From NCBI RefSeq assembly GCF_963677875.1, contig NZ_OY782567.1, positions 213,949-277,948 of the forward strand: a DNA stretch of 64,000 bases, given 5' to 3'. A model generated the notes under the pieces. The model searched no databases, was not told where the DNA came from, and worked only from the letters and a program-made list of their open reading frames with translations. Positions 1 through 9,216 of the stretch are shown here, piece by piece. Position 1 is the stretch's first letter; the number at the start of each line of letters is the position of its first letter. The translations under genes were made by a program, and so were the position numbers. The DNA comes from Thiomicrorhabdus sp. GTDB taxonomy: Bacteria > Pseudomonadota > Gammaproteobacteria > Thiomicrospirales > Thiomicrospiraceae.

Positions 1-255
1 ATTTTGCAGTTCTTTTTTTGCTTGGTTGTGTGCGCTGTAGATTCGTACGCTATAACCGAGCTGATTTGCCTTTTGCAGGATGCCTCTGCTCATGATTTCC
101 CAGAAAGGTATGCGGATGTCGGAAACCAGATAGGCAATGGTTTTTCTCTCGTCGGGAATCTTTTCAGGGGGCGGCGAGGCTTTGGCGACGAGACCCGCCC
201 AGCCGGATTGGGGCAGAGTGGCCAATAATAATAGAACGCAGAAGGTGTTTTTCAT
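1..255 (-). CDS. Periplasmic substrate-binding protein, TorT-like (partial, 5' part only)
   Basis: The reverse strand has an ATG at 255 and an open frame that runs off the left edge of the window, so only about 85 N-terminal residues are visible. The protein begins with a short signal peptide (MKNTFCVLLLLATLPQSGWA). A segment containing IAYLVSDIRIPFWEIMSRGI follows, which resembles the first strand and helix of periplasmic sugar-binding / TorT-type type-I binding proteins. Such proteins sit in the periplasm and either feed an ABC importer or present a ligand to a sensor kinase. The partner gene would lie outside the window, so the ligand cannot be judged. Confidence 0.6.
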   Translation of the reverse strand, partial: MKNTFCVLLLLATLPQSGWAGLVAKASPPPEKIPDERKTIAYLVSDIRIPFWEIMSRGILQKANQLGYSVRIYSAHNQAKKELQN

Positions 256-771
256 GCCGAGGTACCAGTTTCCTTTGTGTAACAGTAACGGCTTATCTGG
301 GAAAACTTTATAGAGGTAATGGAGCTTTATTTGCTAAATACCGGAGAAAGGCAACATGAGTTTTCCAGGAGGTGCTTCCGTGTGATGCACGCAGATCTGC
401 TTAAGCTTCCATGGCAAGACGACTGGATAGAGTAGATTTTCTTATGGCGGCCATCGCTTGTTTGGGATTTGCGTGCAAAAAATGGCGAAATTGGAATTGG
501 TTGACAGGCTGAAAAAGGGCGTCGGATGTCAATACCATCCGACAACAAGAGGAGGGAACAGAAAAAATTGACAAGATAAATCAACTTATCAAGCGTTGTT
601 TTCTGACTTTCATTATGCATTCGAATGGTGCTTGGATAGATGATTTGGGTCAATTTGCAGTGCTTCTACGCAAAATAGAGCAATTGTGTGCATGCAGTGT
701 TAAATATCGGGCCTGACCATGAAGTGTGCTATATTAGATTTCACTAATAGTGTTTATTGGGGGGAATAAAT
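256..771. other. Gene-poor intergenic stretch
   Basis: About 500 bases between the divergent binding-protein gene and the small gene at 772. One reverse-strand frame of about 100 codons (327-653) has no recognisable protein character or ribosome site. I see no terminator or RNA gene. It presumably carries the two divergent promoters. Confidence 0.4.
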
Positions 772-1059
772 ATGTTTGATCCCATCGTTGAGTTGTCGGA
801 TTCGAGTTTTATCCTTTTGGCTTTGGGGGAAGGAGCAAAACCGACATTTAAGGCGGTCCACAGTGACCGAGCATTTTTATCGGCTTTAGGGGATGAAATG
901 ATCTATCCTGAAAAGTCGCAGTTTGTTCGTTTTCAAGTTATCCCGGCCAAGGATATTTTTTCACTGAATTATCCGGGAACGCATTTTGATCATGTTCTCG
1001 AAGCGATCGTTAAAAATCTCATGCTTGGACAGCATGTGGAAGAGGTGGTCAGACTTTAG
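772..1059 (+). CDS. Hypothetical protein, 95 aa
   Basis: A small acidic soluble protein beginning MFDPIVELSD. A strong purine-rich ribosome site (GGGGGGAA) lies just before the ATG at 772, so this start is preferred over an in-frame GTG 15 bases upstream. There is no signal peptide or membrane segment, and I do not recognise the family. The stop at 1059 nearly abuts the stop of the convergent membrane gene at 1049, overlapping it by about 10 bases, which leaves no room for an intervening terminator. It stands alone in its direction. Confidence 0.55.
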   Translation: MFDPIVELSDSSFILLALGEGAKPTFKAVHSDRAFLSALGDEMIYPEKSQFVRFQVIPAKDIFSLNYPGTHFDHVLEAIVKNLMLGQHVEEVVRL

Positions 1060-1300
1060 GTCCGATACCGAACATGCGTGCGAGGAATCTGAAAAAGACA
1101 AATATCGCAACCGCCATCCAGAGGTAGACAAACCATTTAAGTGCTTCGTAGAGCGATCTGAAATTATCCGCCTGTGAGGACAATCCTTCGACTGTCAGCA
1201 TGCCGTTTTCGGCTGTCGATAATGCCTGCAGGGCAACGATCAGAAAAATCGCGCCGAGCAGTGCGCCGCCAAACCAGGTTATTTTGCTCCAGATATCCAT
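1049..1300 (-). CDS. Small two-helix membrane protein, 83 aa
   Basis: Begins MDIWSKITWFGGALLGAIFL. There are two hydrophobic segments, roughly residues 9-25 and 56-75, with a short polar loop between them, so it is probably an inner-membrane protein with both ends on the same side. The ATG at 1300 follows a purine stretch (AAAGGCAG). A longer reading to 1393 would add a non-membrane extension that overlaps the LapG-like gene and is less likely. It lies 89 bases downstream of that gene on the same strand and is probably co-transcribed. In Pseudomonas the position after lapG is held by lapD; this protein is far too small to be LapD. The family is not recognised. Confidence 0.55.
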   Translation of the reverse strand: MDIWSKITWFGGALLGAIFLIVALQALSTAENGMLTVEGLSSQADNFRSLYEALKWFVYLWMAVAIFVFFRFLARMFGIGPKV

Positions 1301-1389
1301 TTGTTCTGCCTTTCTCAAAGTTTGCTCAGGTGTGTAGTCTATCGACAGCCGGGCTGGAAATAAAGCCCTATTGCCCGGTATCCTGTGCC

Positions 1390-2130
1390 TCAAAACAGTC
1401 CGAAGAATCCGGAGTCTTTGGATTCTTCTTTTTCTTCATTCAGCAGAGTGTAAATGCCAGGGCGTTCGAGGTAGAGTTTCCAGCGCTGTATTGTTTTGGC
1501 GTCAAAGTTTTTGCCCGAGGTATTTTTCTGACCATTGACCAGATAGCCGTTGGTTTCGTTAAATTTATAAATCACCATCAGATCCGTGCGTTTCTTCAAG
1601 GGAAACGCAACTTTGATTTCATTGTCCAGTACCAGTGGAGAACCGCCGTTTTCAGGTGTGTACAGCAAGACCATATGCGGTTCCATGCTTGGAAGCTTGC
1701 GGACATACGCCAGGTTCAGAGAACGGACCGGAATGTTCAGATTCCGTAAGGCGGTGTATTTGGCAATCGAGTAATCTTCGCAATCTCCGGCGTCTTTCGC
1801 GAGAAATTCAAAAGGCGTTGCCCAGTAATCTTCTTTTCGCCAGAGAGCGAAATCCGAACTGTAGGGCACTTCGTTAAATTCCCGGTTGACGAAAATGACT
1901 TTCTCACCTTCTGATAATTTTGCTGCACGTTGTATGACGTTATTCCAGGTTTGCAGGCGTTTGGGGGCGAAATAGCCATAGGTTTTTTCCGAGTCACGGA
2001 TAACCTCGTCGGAAATCAGATTGGGTTTGCGTTCTTCACGATAAGATGAACAGCTGGAGAGAATTTGTGAACCGAGCAGAATCATGGTAAGAGCGCCGAA
2101 AAAACTACGGTTTTTTTTGAGCTGAAGCAT
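1390..2130 (-). CDS. LapG-like transglutaminase-fold cysteine protease, predicted lipoprotein
   Basis: 246 aa, bacterial transglutaminase-like cysteine proteinase family (the LapG group). The putative triad is visible as Cys117 in GDCEDY, His152 in PHMVLL and Asp169 in VLDN. The acidic residues flanking the cysteine match the calcium site known in LapG. Family role: a periplasmic protease that clips a giant surface adhesin when c-di-GMP is low, releasing the cell from a surface. The N-terminus has a lipobox (LSSC, Cys27), so this member is probably membrane-anchored, whereas classical LapG is soluble in the periplasm. Neither a LapD receptor nor a LapA-type adhesin is seen nearby. A diguanylate cyclase and a PilZ/GT2 pair elsewhere in the window fit a c-di-GMP network. 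Confidence 0.8.
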   Translation of the reverse strand: MLQLKKNRSFFGALTMILLGSQILSSCSSYREERKPNLISDEVIRDSEKTYGYFAPKRLQTWNNVIQRAAKLSEGEKVIFVNREFNEVPYSSDFALWRKEDYWATPFEFLAKDAGDCEDYSIAKYTALRNLNIPVRSLNLAYVRKLPSMEPHMVLLYTPENGGSPLVLDNEIKVAFPLKKRTDLMVIYKFNETNGYLVNGQKNTSGKNFDAKTIQRWKLYLERPGIYTLLNEEKEESKDSGFFGLF

Positions 2131-2286
2131 AGGTGTTATCGGGTCTCCGGAAATACGAGCAGGCAGTTGTAATTAGCCTATACTTTACCGCAAATCGTTT
2201 TGTCACGGAAAAGAAACCTTCGACATAAAGTGGTGAGGGCAGATCGGCTGGCGAATACAGAGGTGGGATTCATCCGGCCGGAAATG

Positions 2287-3267
2287 TCAGGTCAACTGTC
2301 TGGATGCGAAATGCGCGGCTCCCAGAAGCGGGGCTTCCGGATCGTCGACGATGCGCACCGGAATCTGTTCAATCGCGTGTTTCATTCGTCCTTTGTCCAG
2401 GAAGCCTTGCATGAATGACCCGCTTTCCAGAGCGGGTCGAATTTTAGGTGCAATGCCACCCGCGATATAGATGCCGCCGAGCGGCAGGGTTTTCAGGGCA
2501 AGGTTTCCTGCTTCCGCACCGTAGATTCGGCAGAAGAGTTGCATGGCTTGCTGACACAAGGAATCCTGTTGTTTTAGCGCAGCCTGACTGATGATCGCAT
2601 TGCGGTCGCCCTGTTGCATCAAGGCTTCGAGTGCGGGGGAGGCGGTAGCGAAATCAATGCTCTTCAGGAAATCGTAGAGGTTGCCGAACCCGTCGCCGGA
2701 GAGAATGCGTTCCATGCTGACATGACCGTTGAAACGGTTTCTTAAAAACGTCAGTAACTGGTCTTCGAGTTGGTTTTGCGGAGCAAATTCGCAGTGTCCG
2801 CCTTCTGTGGGCATGGCATGATGTTCGCGACCGTCAAAAAAGAGAATGGCTTCGCCAAGTCCGGTGCCTGCGGCGATGACGGCAAGATGGCCGGGTTTTT
2901 CCTGCGCCTGTCGGTTGAGTTCGTGGAAGCGATTTAAGCGCAGAATTCCGTAGGCTGCGGCTTCCAGGTCGTTCAGCAGGTGAACCCGAGGAATGCCCAG
3001 CTCTTCAGAAATTTCTGCTGCATCGATGATCCAGGGTAGGTTGGTTGTGATGCAGCGTTGCGATTTGATCGGACCGGCGATCCCGAAGGTGGCGGATTCG
3101 ATCTCTTTGTCGTCTCCAAGGAATTCAATCAATAGATCTTCAAATCGTGTGTGGCGTCCGCTTGGGAAAACCGCCTTGCGAATTTCTTCAAGTTGGGCGC
3201 CGTCGTTGTTATAAAGGGCAAGAACCGTTTTGGTTCCGCCAACGTCACCGGCAAGAATTCGAGCCAT
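2287..3267 (-). CDS. glk: Glucokinase (Glk family)
   Basis: 326 aa cytoplasmic enzyme that phosphorylates glucose with ATP to glucose-6-phosphate. The N-terminal phosphate-binding loop GDVGGTKT (7-14), the FGIAGPI segment and the LLNDLEAAAYG motif with the catalytic aspartate match the bacterial Glk family rather than the ROK kinases. The ATG at 3267 is chosen because GGAG lies a few bases before it; the frame stays open further upstream but only into the neighbouring gene. It lies 43 bases downstream of the phosphorylase-kinase-like gene on the same strand, which points to a two-gene operon in which glucose released or sensed by the first protein could be trapped by the second. Confidence 0.9.
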   Translation of the reverse strand: MARILAGDVGGTKTVLALYNNDGAQLEEIRKAVFPSGRHTRFEDLLIEFLGDDKEIESATFGIAGPIKSQRCITTNLPWIIDAAEISEELGIPRVHLLNDLEAAAYGILRLNRFHELNRQAQEKPGHLAVIAAGTGLGEAILFFDGREHHAMPTEGGHCEFAPQNQLEDQLLTFLRNRFNGHVSMERILSGDGFGNLYDFLKSIDFATASPALEALMQQGDRNAIISQAALKQQDSLCQQAMQLFCRIYGAEAGNLALKTLPLGGIYIAGGIAPKIRPALESGSFMQGFLDKGRMKHAIEQIPVRIVDDPEAPLLGAAHFASRQLT

Positions 3268-3310
3268 AATCATCTCCTTCGGAAAGGGCATCGGAAATCG
3301 GATTGAATGG

Positions 3311-6300
3311 TTAATTTTCTTTATGTAAAAAACAGAAAGCGTCCACGATGGCATTGGCGACTTCATGCGGGGCGGAATAATAAAATTCCTGCCATGCCTG
3401 TTCGCGTTTGCCTTCGTAAGCGATCATTTCATTTCCGGGTCCGGATAACCAGCGTAATCTGACGGCGTGGCCGAGTAGCACATCCAGAAACATTGAATCG
3501 TGGGTGTGCATGTCGGGGTTGGCCTGCATAATCAGGCCAAGCACCATAAGCGCTTCGTAATAGAGGCGACGCACTTCCGGCACCGGTGTTTTATTAAGCA
3601 GATGGTCGACTTTATCCTGGAAGAGTTTTTCGCCACGTGTCATATTGGCGCTAAGAGCGTGATCCAGTCGGCGTTTCGGATTCCATTGGTCGCCGATGAT
3701 CAAACCTGCGGTTTGATTGACAACATCCCAGACACCTTCATAGAACCCATCCGGGTAACGGCCGATACTGCCGTTGATCTTGCGCCATTCGTGCCAGTCT
3801 CCGGCCTGCCCTAGTTCGGGGTTCATGTTCGGTTCGAACTGGGGAAGTTTAAGGTCTTGATCACGGTGATCGAATTTCATCAATTCTTGCTGATACAGCT
3901 CTTCCTGAATGTCGGCGTAATGGACTAAAACATATTCAAGCGCTTGAGAGATTTCGTGCGGAGCCTGATTCATCAGCAGATCTAGCGCATCATCGGCGCT
4001 GCAATGTTCTTGTGCATGACGCACGTGACCGGCGAGAAGCTGTAGCAATTGTCCGGTACGGATTAGCGTCATGTTGTTGAGAAGTTCGGGGCGCGAACGG
4101 ATCATCAAGCCCAGATTCAGTACCAGTTCCTGCGTTAATATTTGCGCTCTCTGGTCATCCGGGTTGAATTCTTTGATGATTCTCAGAATTTCATCCGCAC
4201 CGGCCGGTTGTCTGAATGTCGAATGTTTGCTGTATTGGCGGGAAACACTCAAGGCGATTTTGCGTACTAGAATTTCGGTAACGGCACCTTCAAGGTTGAT
4301 ATCGTGTTTTTCCAGCCAGGCCGCTGCGCGACGCGTAATGTTCCAGTCATTGAATTCTCCCGCACGGAGATACACTTCTTCCATCAGTTTGCGCAGGTTG
4401 CATGGATGGCCGTCCGAATCTTTAAGGCCGGTATCAAATGCTTCGCCATGACGATTGAAGAGAATTTCCAGAAGGGCGAATTGATCCCGCAAACTTGTGA
4501 GGTGAATTAATTGCGCAATCAGTGCTTCGTCGCTCCACTGGCCGCAGGAGACAAGATCCAGTTGAGATTCACTTGTTTCCTCGATCGGATGCAGCACCAG
4601 ACAGGGAGTGCTGTGCATCAGTTGTTCGTTTTTGTTACCGGGCGCCTGTTCAAGGTAATGCAGACTGCGCTTTGCCGAGGTTGGTAAAAAATTTTTCAGC
4701 ATGCCCAGCTTGATGGGGATATCGTCAAACCGGCCGTGGCGGCATTCTTCCATAAACTCCAGAAGGGCGCGGCTGCCGCCTCGACTGAGCATGCCTTGAT
4801 TGACGACCATAACAACGATTGGCCGGCCAGGGAGGTTCCATTGCCGGTAAATATAGCCCATTTCCATCTTCAGACGTTTTACCAGCATCCGGTTGTCCTG
4901 AGTCAGGTAGAAGTCGTGACGGTTCAGGAATTGCGGCTGGAAGAGGTATCGATCGCCTTCATATTCGTAGACGCAAGAAGTGGTCAAGCCTCTCGGATTA
5001 CGGTGCGGGCGGCCGCTTAACTCCAGGCGGTCGCAACGTCCCAGCCATTCGAAGGCATCGGCAAGCGAACTGGCCTGTAGGACATGAATCGGTTTCAGCT
5101 CGTCAAGTGTCTGGGTGACCAGACCGTATTCGTGCAGTTTGTCGCGTACCTGATCGTCTTCTGCAATCAGGGAAAATTGAATCTGTCTACCTAGATTCCT
5201 ACCGATGCAGCTATGACGTCCGAGCGGATCGATATCCTCGACATCCAACAGACCGTCTTGGATCAATGCGCCCAGCGTGTACAGGCTTTGCGCCCAGACA
5301 AGCGGGATGTTTTCGTTGGGTTCGCGTATTTGCGAGCCGGGTTGCTCCCGTTCGGCCTCGATTTTGTCCAAGGGGACATAATAGAGTTCCGGAAGTAGTT
5401 TTTGGCCGTTTTGTTCCACCAGCAGGTTTTCGAGTTTATTGCGATATTCTGCGGCGGCTTCCTGCTGATCGGTAAAGAGATAGTGCAAGAGTAAATAGGT
5501 GAAAAACAGCGGCCATTCGCATTCGATATGCTCGAATTGTTTCATTTCTTCCGGTTCGTAGTGCAATCGGTTGTGGTCTTCGTTGGCCGCCTGATGTCCA
5601 TCTCGCAAGAAGCGTTTGCAGCCATAACGTCCGGATAGTTTGCCGATCACTTCGTCGAGGGTCTGTTCGACCAGGTCGGAATTCTCGACGGCAAAAGCCG
5701 GAAAGCCGACGACGCTGAGAGTCGCTGCATCAACTTCCTTGGAGAGTGATTCGGAAGGCAAGGCGGCTTCCAAAGTAATGCGTGCGCGCGCAATTTCATC
5801 CGGGATGACATGAATGACGCTGCTTTCCCCACCTTCAGAACCGAAGCAATTAAAACCATCCATTGCTTCCAGAGCCGCTTTGGCCATACCGACAGAGCTA
5901 CTGTTGACTTCTGCAATTCCGTGGTTGATCTTGTTGCCTCTTTCCCAGATGCCGTAATCGGGGGTGCGGTAGGCGCGGCCGATGTAGTGGACCAGGTTTT
6001 GGATAAATTGAACCTCGTCCATGGAAAAAACGATTCGTAACCCGGATGCGGTCATTTGCGCCAGCATTAAAAGATATAAACTGGTGGCATCCAGCTGCAG
6101 GTGTCCCCATTCATCATCTCCGACAACCGGGTCGCCGGTTGCTGTAGCGTATTTGGCATGCAAAGCTTCTAACGGGTCTTGAGAGTATTTGAAGGCCTCC
6201 ACTTTATGCGACTGTTTCATCATGGCGGTCAAAAGGCCGCGCATCAGTTTGACAACGCTCTGTTCCAGCAAAACGGCGCGTCCCTGCGTATCATCGACGC

Positions 6301-6499
6301 GGCGATAGGCTAATCCGAGACCCCAGGCGGCAAGAATGCTGTAGACGTTATCTCGAACCCAGGCATCGGTGTAGTCACCGTGGGCGGTAATGGCTGTGCT
6401 GGCGGGGAGCAGGCCGGTAATCGGATTTTGCCGAGCGAGAATGATGTCTGAAACTTGTTGGTAGTAGCGGTCTAATGTTGGCAAAACGTCATTGTTCAT
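3311..6499 (-). CDS. Phosphorylase kinase alpha/beta-like protein with GH15-type domain, 1062 aa
   Basis: A very large cytoplasmic protein with no signal peptide. The N-terminal ~400 residues look like a glycoside hydrolase 15-type (alpha/alpha)6 barrel of the phosphorylase kinase regulatory-subunit kind: DAWVRDNVYS (46-55), DDEWGHLQLDATSLYLL (128-144), WERGNK (185-190), EVNSSSVGMAKAALEA (197-212) and IECEWP (325-330). The C-terminal third also follows the eukaryotic subunit pattern, with RRLDHAL and PEVRRLYYEAL segments. These proteins are often auto-annotated as glucoamylase-like. Whether this one hydrolyses glucan, binds it, or regulates another enzyme cannot be told from sequence. The start at 6499 is preceded by GGAAA. 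It is followed closely by glk. No glycogen phosphorylase gene is in the window. Confidence 0.75.
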   Translation of the reverse strand: MNNDVLPTLDRYYQQVSDIILARQNPITGLLPASTAITAHGDYTDAWVRDNVYSILAAWGLGLAYRRVDDTQGRAVLLEQSVVKLMRGLLTAMMKQSHKVEAFKYSQDPLEALHAKYATATGDPVVGDDEWGHLQLDATSLYLLMLAQMTASGLRIVFSMDEVQFIQNLVHYIGRAYRTPDYGIWERGNKINHGIAEVNSSSVGMAKAALEAMDGFNCFGSEGGESSVIHVIPDEIARARITLEAALPSESLSKEVDAATLSVVGFPAFAVENSDLVEQTLDEVIGKLSGRYGCKRFLRDGHQAANEDHNRLHYEPEEMKQFEHIECEWPLFFTYLLLHYLFTDQQEAAAEYRNKLENLLVEQNGQKLLPELYYVPLDKIEAEREQPGSQIREPNENIPLVWAQSLYTLGALIQDGLLDVEDIDPLGRHSCIGRNLGRQIQFSLIAEDDQVRDKLHEYGLVTQTLDELKPIHVLQASSLADAFEWLGRCDRLELSGRPHRNPRGLTTSCVYEYEGDRYLFQPQFLNRHDFYLTQDNRMLVKRLKMEMGYIYRQWNLPGRPIVVMVVNQGMLSRGGSRALLEFMEECRHGRFDDIPIKLGMLKNFLPTSAKRSLHYLEQAPGNKNEQLMHSTPCLVLHPIEETSESQLDLVSCGQWSDEALIAQLIHLTSLRDQFALLEILFNRHGEAFDTGLKDSDGHPCNLRKLMEEVYLRAGEFNDWNITRRAAAWLEKHDINLEGAVTEILVRKIALSVSRQYSKHSTFRQPAGADEILRIIKEFNPDDQRAQILTQELVLNLGLMIRSRPELLNNMTLIRTGQLLQLLAGHVRHAQEHCSADDALDLLMNQAPHEISQALEYVLVHYADIQEELYQQELMKFDHRDQDLKLPQFEPNMNPELGQAGDWHEWRKINGSIGRYPDGFYEGVWDVVNQTAGLIIGDQWNPKRRLDHALSANMTRGEKLFQDKVDHLLNKTPVPEVRRLYYEALMVLGLIMQANPDMHTHDSMFLDVLLGHAVRLRWLSGPGNEMIAYEGKREQAWQEFYYSAPHEVANAIVDAFCFLHKEN

Positions 6500-7072
6500 A
6501 GTGTTTCCTATCTATCCTGATAGTTTCCGTGTTTAGGGTGGATGTTAGGGAATCTTTAATCTTTTAAGAGGCGTTTTTCGGCAAAGAAATCCAAACGGGA
6601 TTCTGTTTGCGGAGAATGCTGCTTTCAATCGAGTGTTTCGGCGGTACCGTTTATTTTTTATTTACCGAAGCGCTTAAAAAGGGGCTTGGGATTGGGGGCG
6701 TTTGCACGCCGTTCAATCAGTGGTCAGGCCGAACGAGCAGGTTTTCAGATGTAAAGTGGCTCCGGAGAAATCTTGCTTTAATAATAGCAGAGACTCTGGA
6801 ATGGTAAAGGCCAATTTCCTGAGATTTGTAAACGAAAATATCTGAAAGGATTGTTTGAGTCGGCTGGCAAATGACAAAACGGCAACAAAGGTTGCAACAG
6901 CCGTGCAGATAATTTTGAAAAAGGAAAGAATGGATGGGCGGGGATTGTGGGCATTGAGTAGGATGAAATGTAATTTACCCCTGTTAATTATGCAATCAGG
7001 TGATAACGGATGAAACTCGATAAAACGGGGTGAATGGCTGATAAGCCCATGAATACGTTATTGTAGGTATAA
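6500..7072. other. Intergenic stretch without a supported gene
   Basis: About 570 bases between the divergent phosphorylase-kinase-like gene and the tmRNA terminator. A 66-codon forward frame at 6607-6807 has no ribosome site or protein character. A short inverted repeat (CTATCCTGATAG) lies about 10-25 bases before the start of the large gene and could be an operator, but nothing else supports that. Confidence 0.35.
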
Positions 7073-7098
7073 AAAAGCCCGTATGAAACGGGCTTTTT
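7073..7098 (-). terminator. Rho-independent terminator of tmRNA
   Basis: Reading the reverse strand, AAAAAGCCCG / CGGGCTTTTTT form a stem with a 7-base loop and a U-run. It begins a few bases past the CCA end of tmRNA. Confidence 0.85.
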
Positions 7099-7106
7099 GG
7101 GAAAAT

Positions 7107-7461
7107 TGGTGGAGCTGGGGGGAGTCGAACCCCCGTCCGCAAAGCCGCCATCTAAAACTCTACATGCTTATTTGGTCTATTGCTTTAACTTGAGTGCTGC
7201 CCGACCAGCAGGGATCACACTAAGCGAGTTTGTAAAGTTTGATGTCGGCTACCCAAACACGCAGCAGACACGATCCTCTGTAAGTCGATACAGACTAGGG
7301 GCCAGAGGCAACTGGCCTAGCCTGCACTAGCTGGATTAAGCAGCTAGAGCGTAGTTATCGTCGTTTGCAACTATAACAAAATGAACTAAGATTTACGTGC
7401 ATCGTCCAGGCACGACATGCATTTTAAACTTTGAACTCCCCGTCGAAACCAGTACAGCCCC
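7107..7461 (-). ncRNA. ssrA: tmRNA (transfer-messenger RNA)
   Basis: On the reverse strand the RNA starts GGGGCTGTACTGG near 7461 and ends with the T-loop and acceptor arm CAGCTCCACCA at 7107, giving about 355 nt. The first and last segments pair as the tRNA-like acceptor stem. The internal message reads GCA AAC GAC GAT AAC TAC GCT CTA GCT GCT TAA, coding the tag ANDDNYALAA, which is close to the standard proteobacterial tag. It rescues ribosomes stalled on broken mRNA and marks the product for proteolysis, together with SmpB, whose gene is about 1.8 kb away. Confidence 0.97.
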
Positions 7462-7487
7462 AGGTTTGCTCAAGTTTGATTGCTCCG

Positions 7488-7516
7488 CCTCTTGAGGCGA
7501 GCAGCCACGTATTATA
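7488..7516 (-). promoter_or_regulatory. tmRNA promoter -10 and precursor leader hairpin
   Basis: On the reverse strand a perfect -10 (TATAAT, 7511-7516) lies about 50 bases before the mature tmRNA 5' end. The leader between them holds a small hairpin (GCCTC/GAGGC, 7488-7499), consistent with a precursor trimmed by RNase P. A -35 hexamer is not clear. Confidence 0.55.
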
Positions 7517-7706
7517 ACCAAAAAATGAAATTTGAGCTTGGATTTCCTAATGAATAAGGATCCTCGGCCGATTTTTAAAGTTTAAGAGAGGGTTATTTTC
7601 CTGACCGAGTGAACTTTTGGTTGTGAAATCATAAACTGATTGCTATAAAAGTAACTTAGGATTAATCCTTACCGTTAACCTTAAGAAGCAAAATAAGAAG
7701 AGTGTT

Positions 7707-9095
7707 ATGGAGAATTGGACGGGAGGGGAAACTGGTTTGCAGGAACGGGTTTCCAATTTGGTACTGAATTTTATTATCGTATTAAGCGTGCCGCTATTTA
7801 CTCTGTTGGCGTTTTATCACTTCATGCACTCCCAGCTCGGCTTTATGGCGTTTTTCATCGCTGTGGCGGCAGGTTTGGCAGCGGTTTATTTGCAGCTGAG
7901 GAAAGAACAGCCGGTATTTCAGATGGTGCAAATCTCTCTGGGGATTCTGTTTGCAGTTTACTTCGTTACGGTTGCCCAGACCGACATGCATGCCGGTGCG
8001 CTGTATTGGGCGTTTATTCTGCCGTTGATTATTGTCATTCTTACTCCGGTTTTCTGGACACTGGTTTGGTTAGGACTTTTGCTTTTCGGCATTGTAATGC
8101 CATTCATTCTGTCGAGTCTAGGCAGCGGTTCCCGTTTTGATTTTGAAGTGATTGCCTTTTTTGTGATCACCAGTGCCGTTATTGCCTTGCTGACGTATTA
8201 CATCAAAGAATTGTTTATTGAATCGCAGCTTTCTCTGACGCGCAGTAAGCAGGCATTGGAGATGAATAAGCGAATGATCGATCAGAAAATTCCAATCGTC
8301 CGGCTGGATTTCGATTGCAGTATTCAAAAACCGAATCAGGCGTTTTGTGAGTTGACCGGCTTTTCCGAGAAGGAACTGACCGGGAAAAGCTTCACTTTTT
8401 TAAAGCTGGCCGAGTTGGGTGACCTTTCGCAGAATCACGATTTTATACTCGATTTGTGCGACGGAAATTGGCATGGTGAACTTTACGGTCATAAGAAAAA
8501 CGGGCAGGAGTATTGGATTAAGGCAAGTTTGAAAGAGTCATTCGATGCCCAGTTCAAAAAAGACGGCATGTTGATGCTGTGTGAAGATGTCACCGATCAT
8601 CAATTGCTTGAACGTCAGGCGAATTATGATCAGCTTACCGGCGTTTATAATCGTCGCATGTTTGATGAATTGACCCGGCGGGCGATTCTGGATTTTCAGC
8701 GCTATCGTGAGCCGATCTGCCTCTTGATTACCGATATTGATCACTTCAAACGGGTGAATGATGAGTTCGGACACCACTTTGGCGATGAAATCCTAAAAGG
8801 AATGGCCAGTGTTCTGTCAACCAATTTGCGTAAAACGGATACGGTTGCGCGCTGGGGTGGTGAAGAATTTGCCGTTCTGCTGCCCAAGGCAGATGTGCAT
8901 CAGGCGCATGAAATTGCCGATAAGTTACGACGAATGATTGAAAAAGAGAAATTTTACGAAGGGTTTCATATTACCGCGAGTTTTGGCGTGACCGAGTTGA
9001 GAATCGATGAAACGGCAGATGACTGGTTCCGCAGAGCGGACAGTGCCTTATACGATGCCAAGGCAAGCGGCCGTAACCGGGTGTGTTTTGCTTAG
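7707..9095 (+). CDS. Membrane diguanylate cyclase with PAS and GGDEF domains
   Basis: 462 aa. Residues about 18-170 hold five or six membrane helices, about 190-300 form a PAS-like sensor domain (ending CEDVTDHQLLERQANYDQLTG), and about 305-460 form a GGDEF domain. The active motif is intact (GGEEF, 384-388). An RxxD product-inhibition site (RKTD, 375-378) lies five residues before it. It should therefore make c-di-GMP from two GTP with feedback inhibition. The signal sensed by the membrane part is unknown. It sits between tmRNA and smpB with its own start (ATG 7707, preceded by AAGAAGAG). A hairpin at 9115-9132 without a T-run follows the gene. Confidence 0.93.
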   Translation: MENWTGGETGLQERVSNLVLNFIIVLSVPLFTLLAFYHFMHSQLGFMAFFIAVAAGLAAVYLQLRKEQPVFQMVQISLGILFAVYFVTVAQTDMHAGALYWAFILPLIIVILTPVFWTLVWLGLLLFGIVMPFILSSLGSGSRFDFEVIAFFVITSAVIALLTYYIKELFIESQLSLTRSKQALEMNKRMIDQKIPIVRLDFDCSIQKPNQAFCELTGFSEKELTGKSFTFLKLAELGDLSQNHDFILDLCDGNWHGELYGHKKNGQEYWIKASLKESFDAQFKKDGMLMLCEDVTDHQLLERQANYDQLTGVYNRRMFDELTRRAILDFQRYREPICLLITDIDHFKRVNDEFGHHFGDEILKGMASVLSTNLRKTDTVARWGGEEFAVLLPKADVHQAHEIADKLRRMIEKEKFYEGFHITASFGVTELRIDETADDWFRRADSALYDAKASGRNRVCFA

Positions 9096-9216
9096 TTACT
9101 TTTAACTTGGTCTTTGTCGGCTTATTGAAGCCGATCAAAATCCGTCTCTCCGGTTTATGATCGGTTGCGGCGCAAGAGGCGATTTCCAGGGTCGGTTTGA
9201 CGATGACGGATTCTGG

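Noticed and set aside
327-653. Reverse-strand frame of 108 codons
   Set aside because: No ribosome site and no protein-like pattern; residue make-up looks like translated non-coding DNA.
6607-6807. Forward frame of 66 codons upstream of the tmRNA locus
   Set aside because: No ribosome site, promoter or recognisable segment.
7097-7330. Forward frame of 77 codons
   Set aside because: Lies within tmRNA on the other strand.
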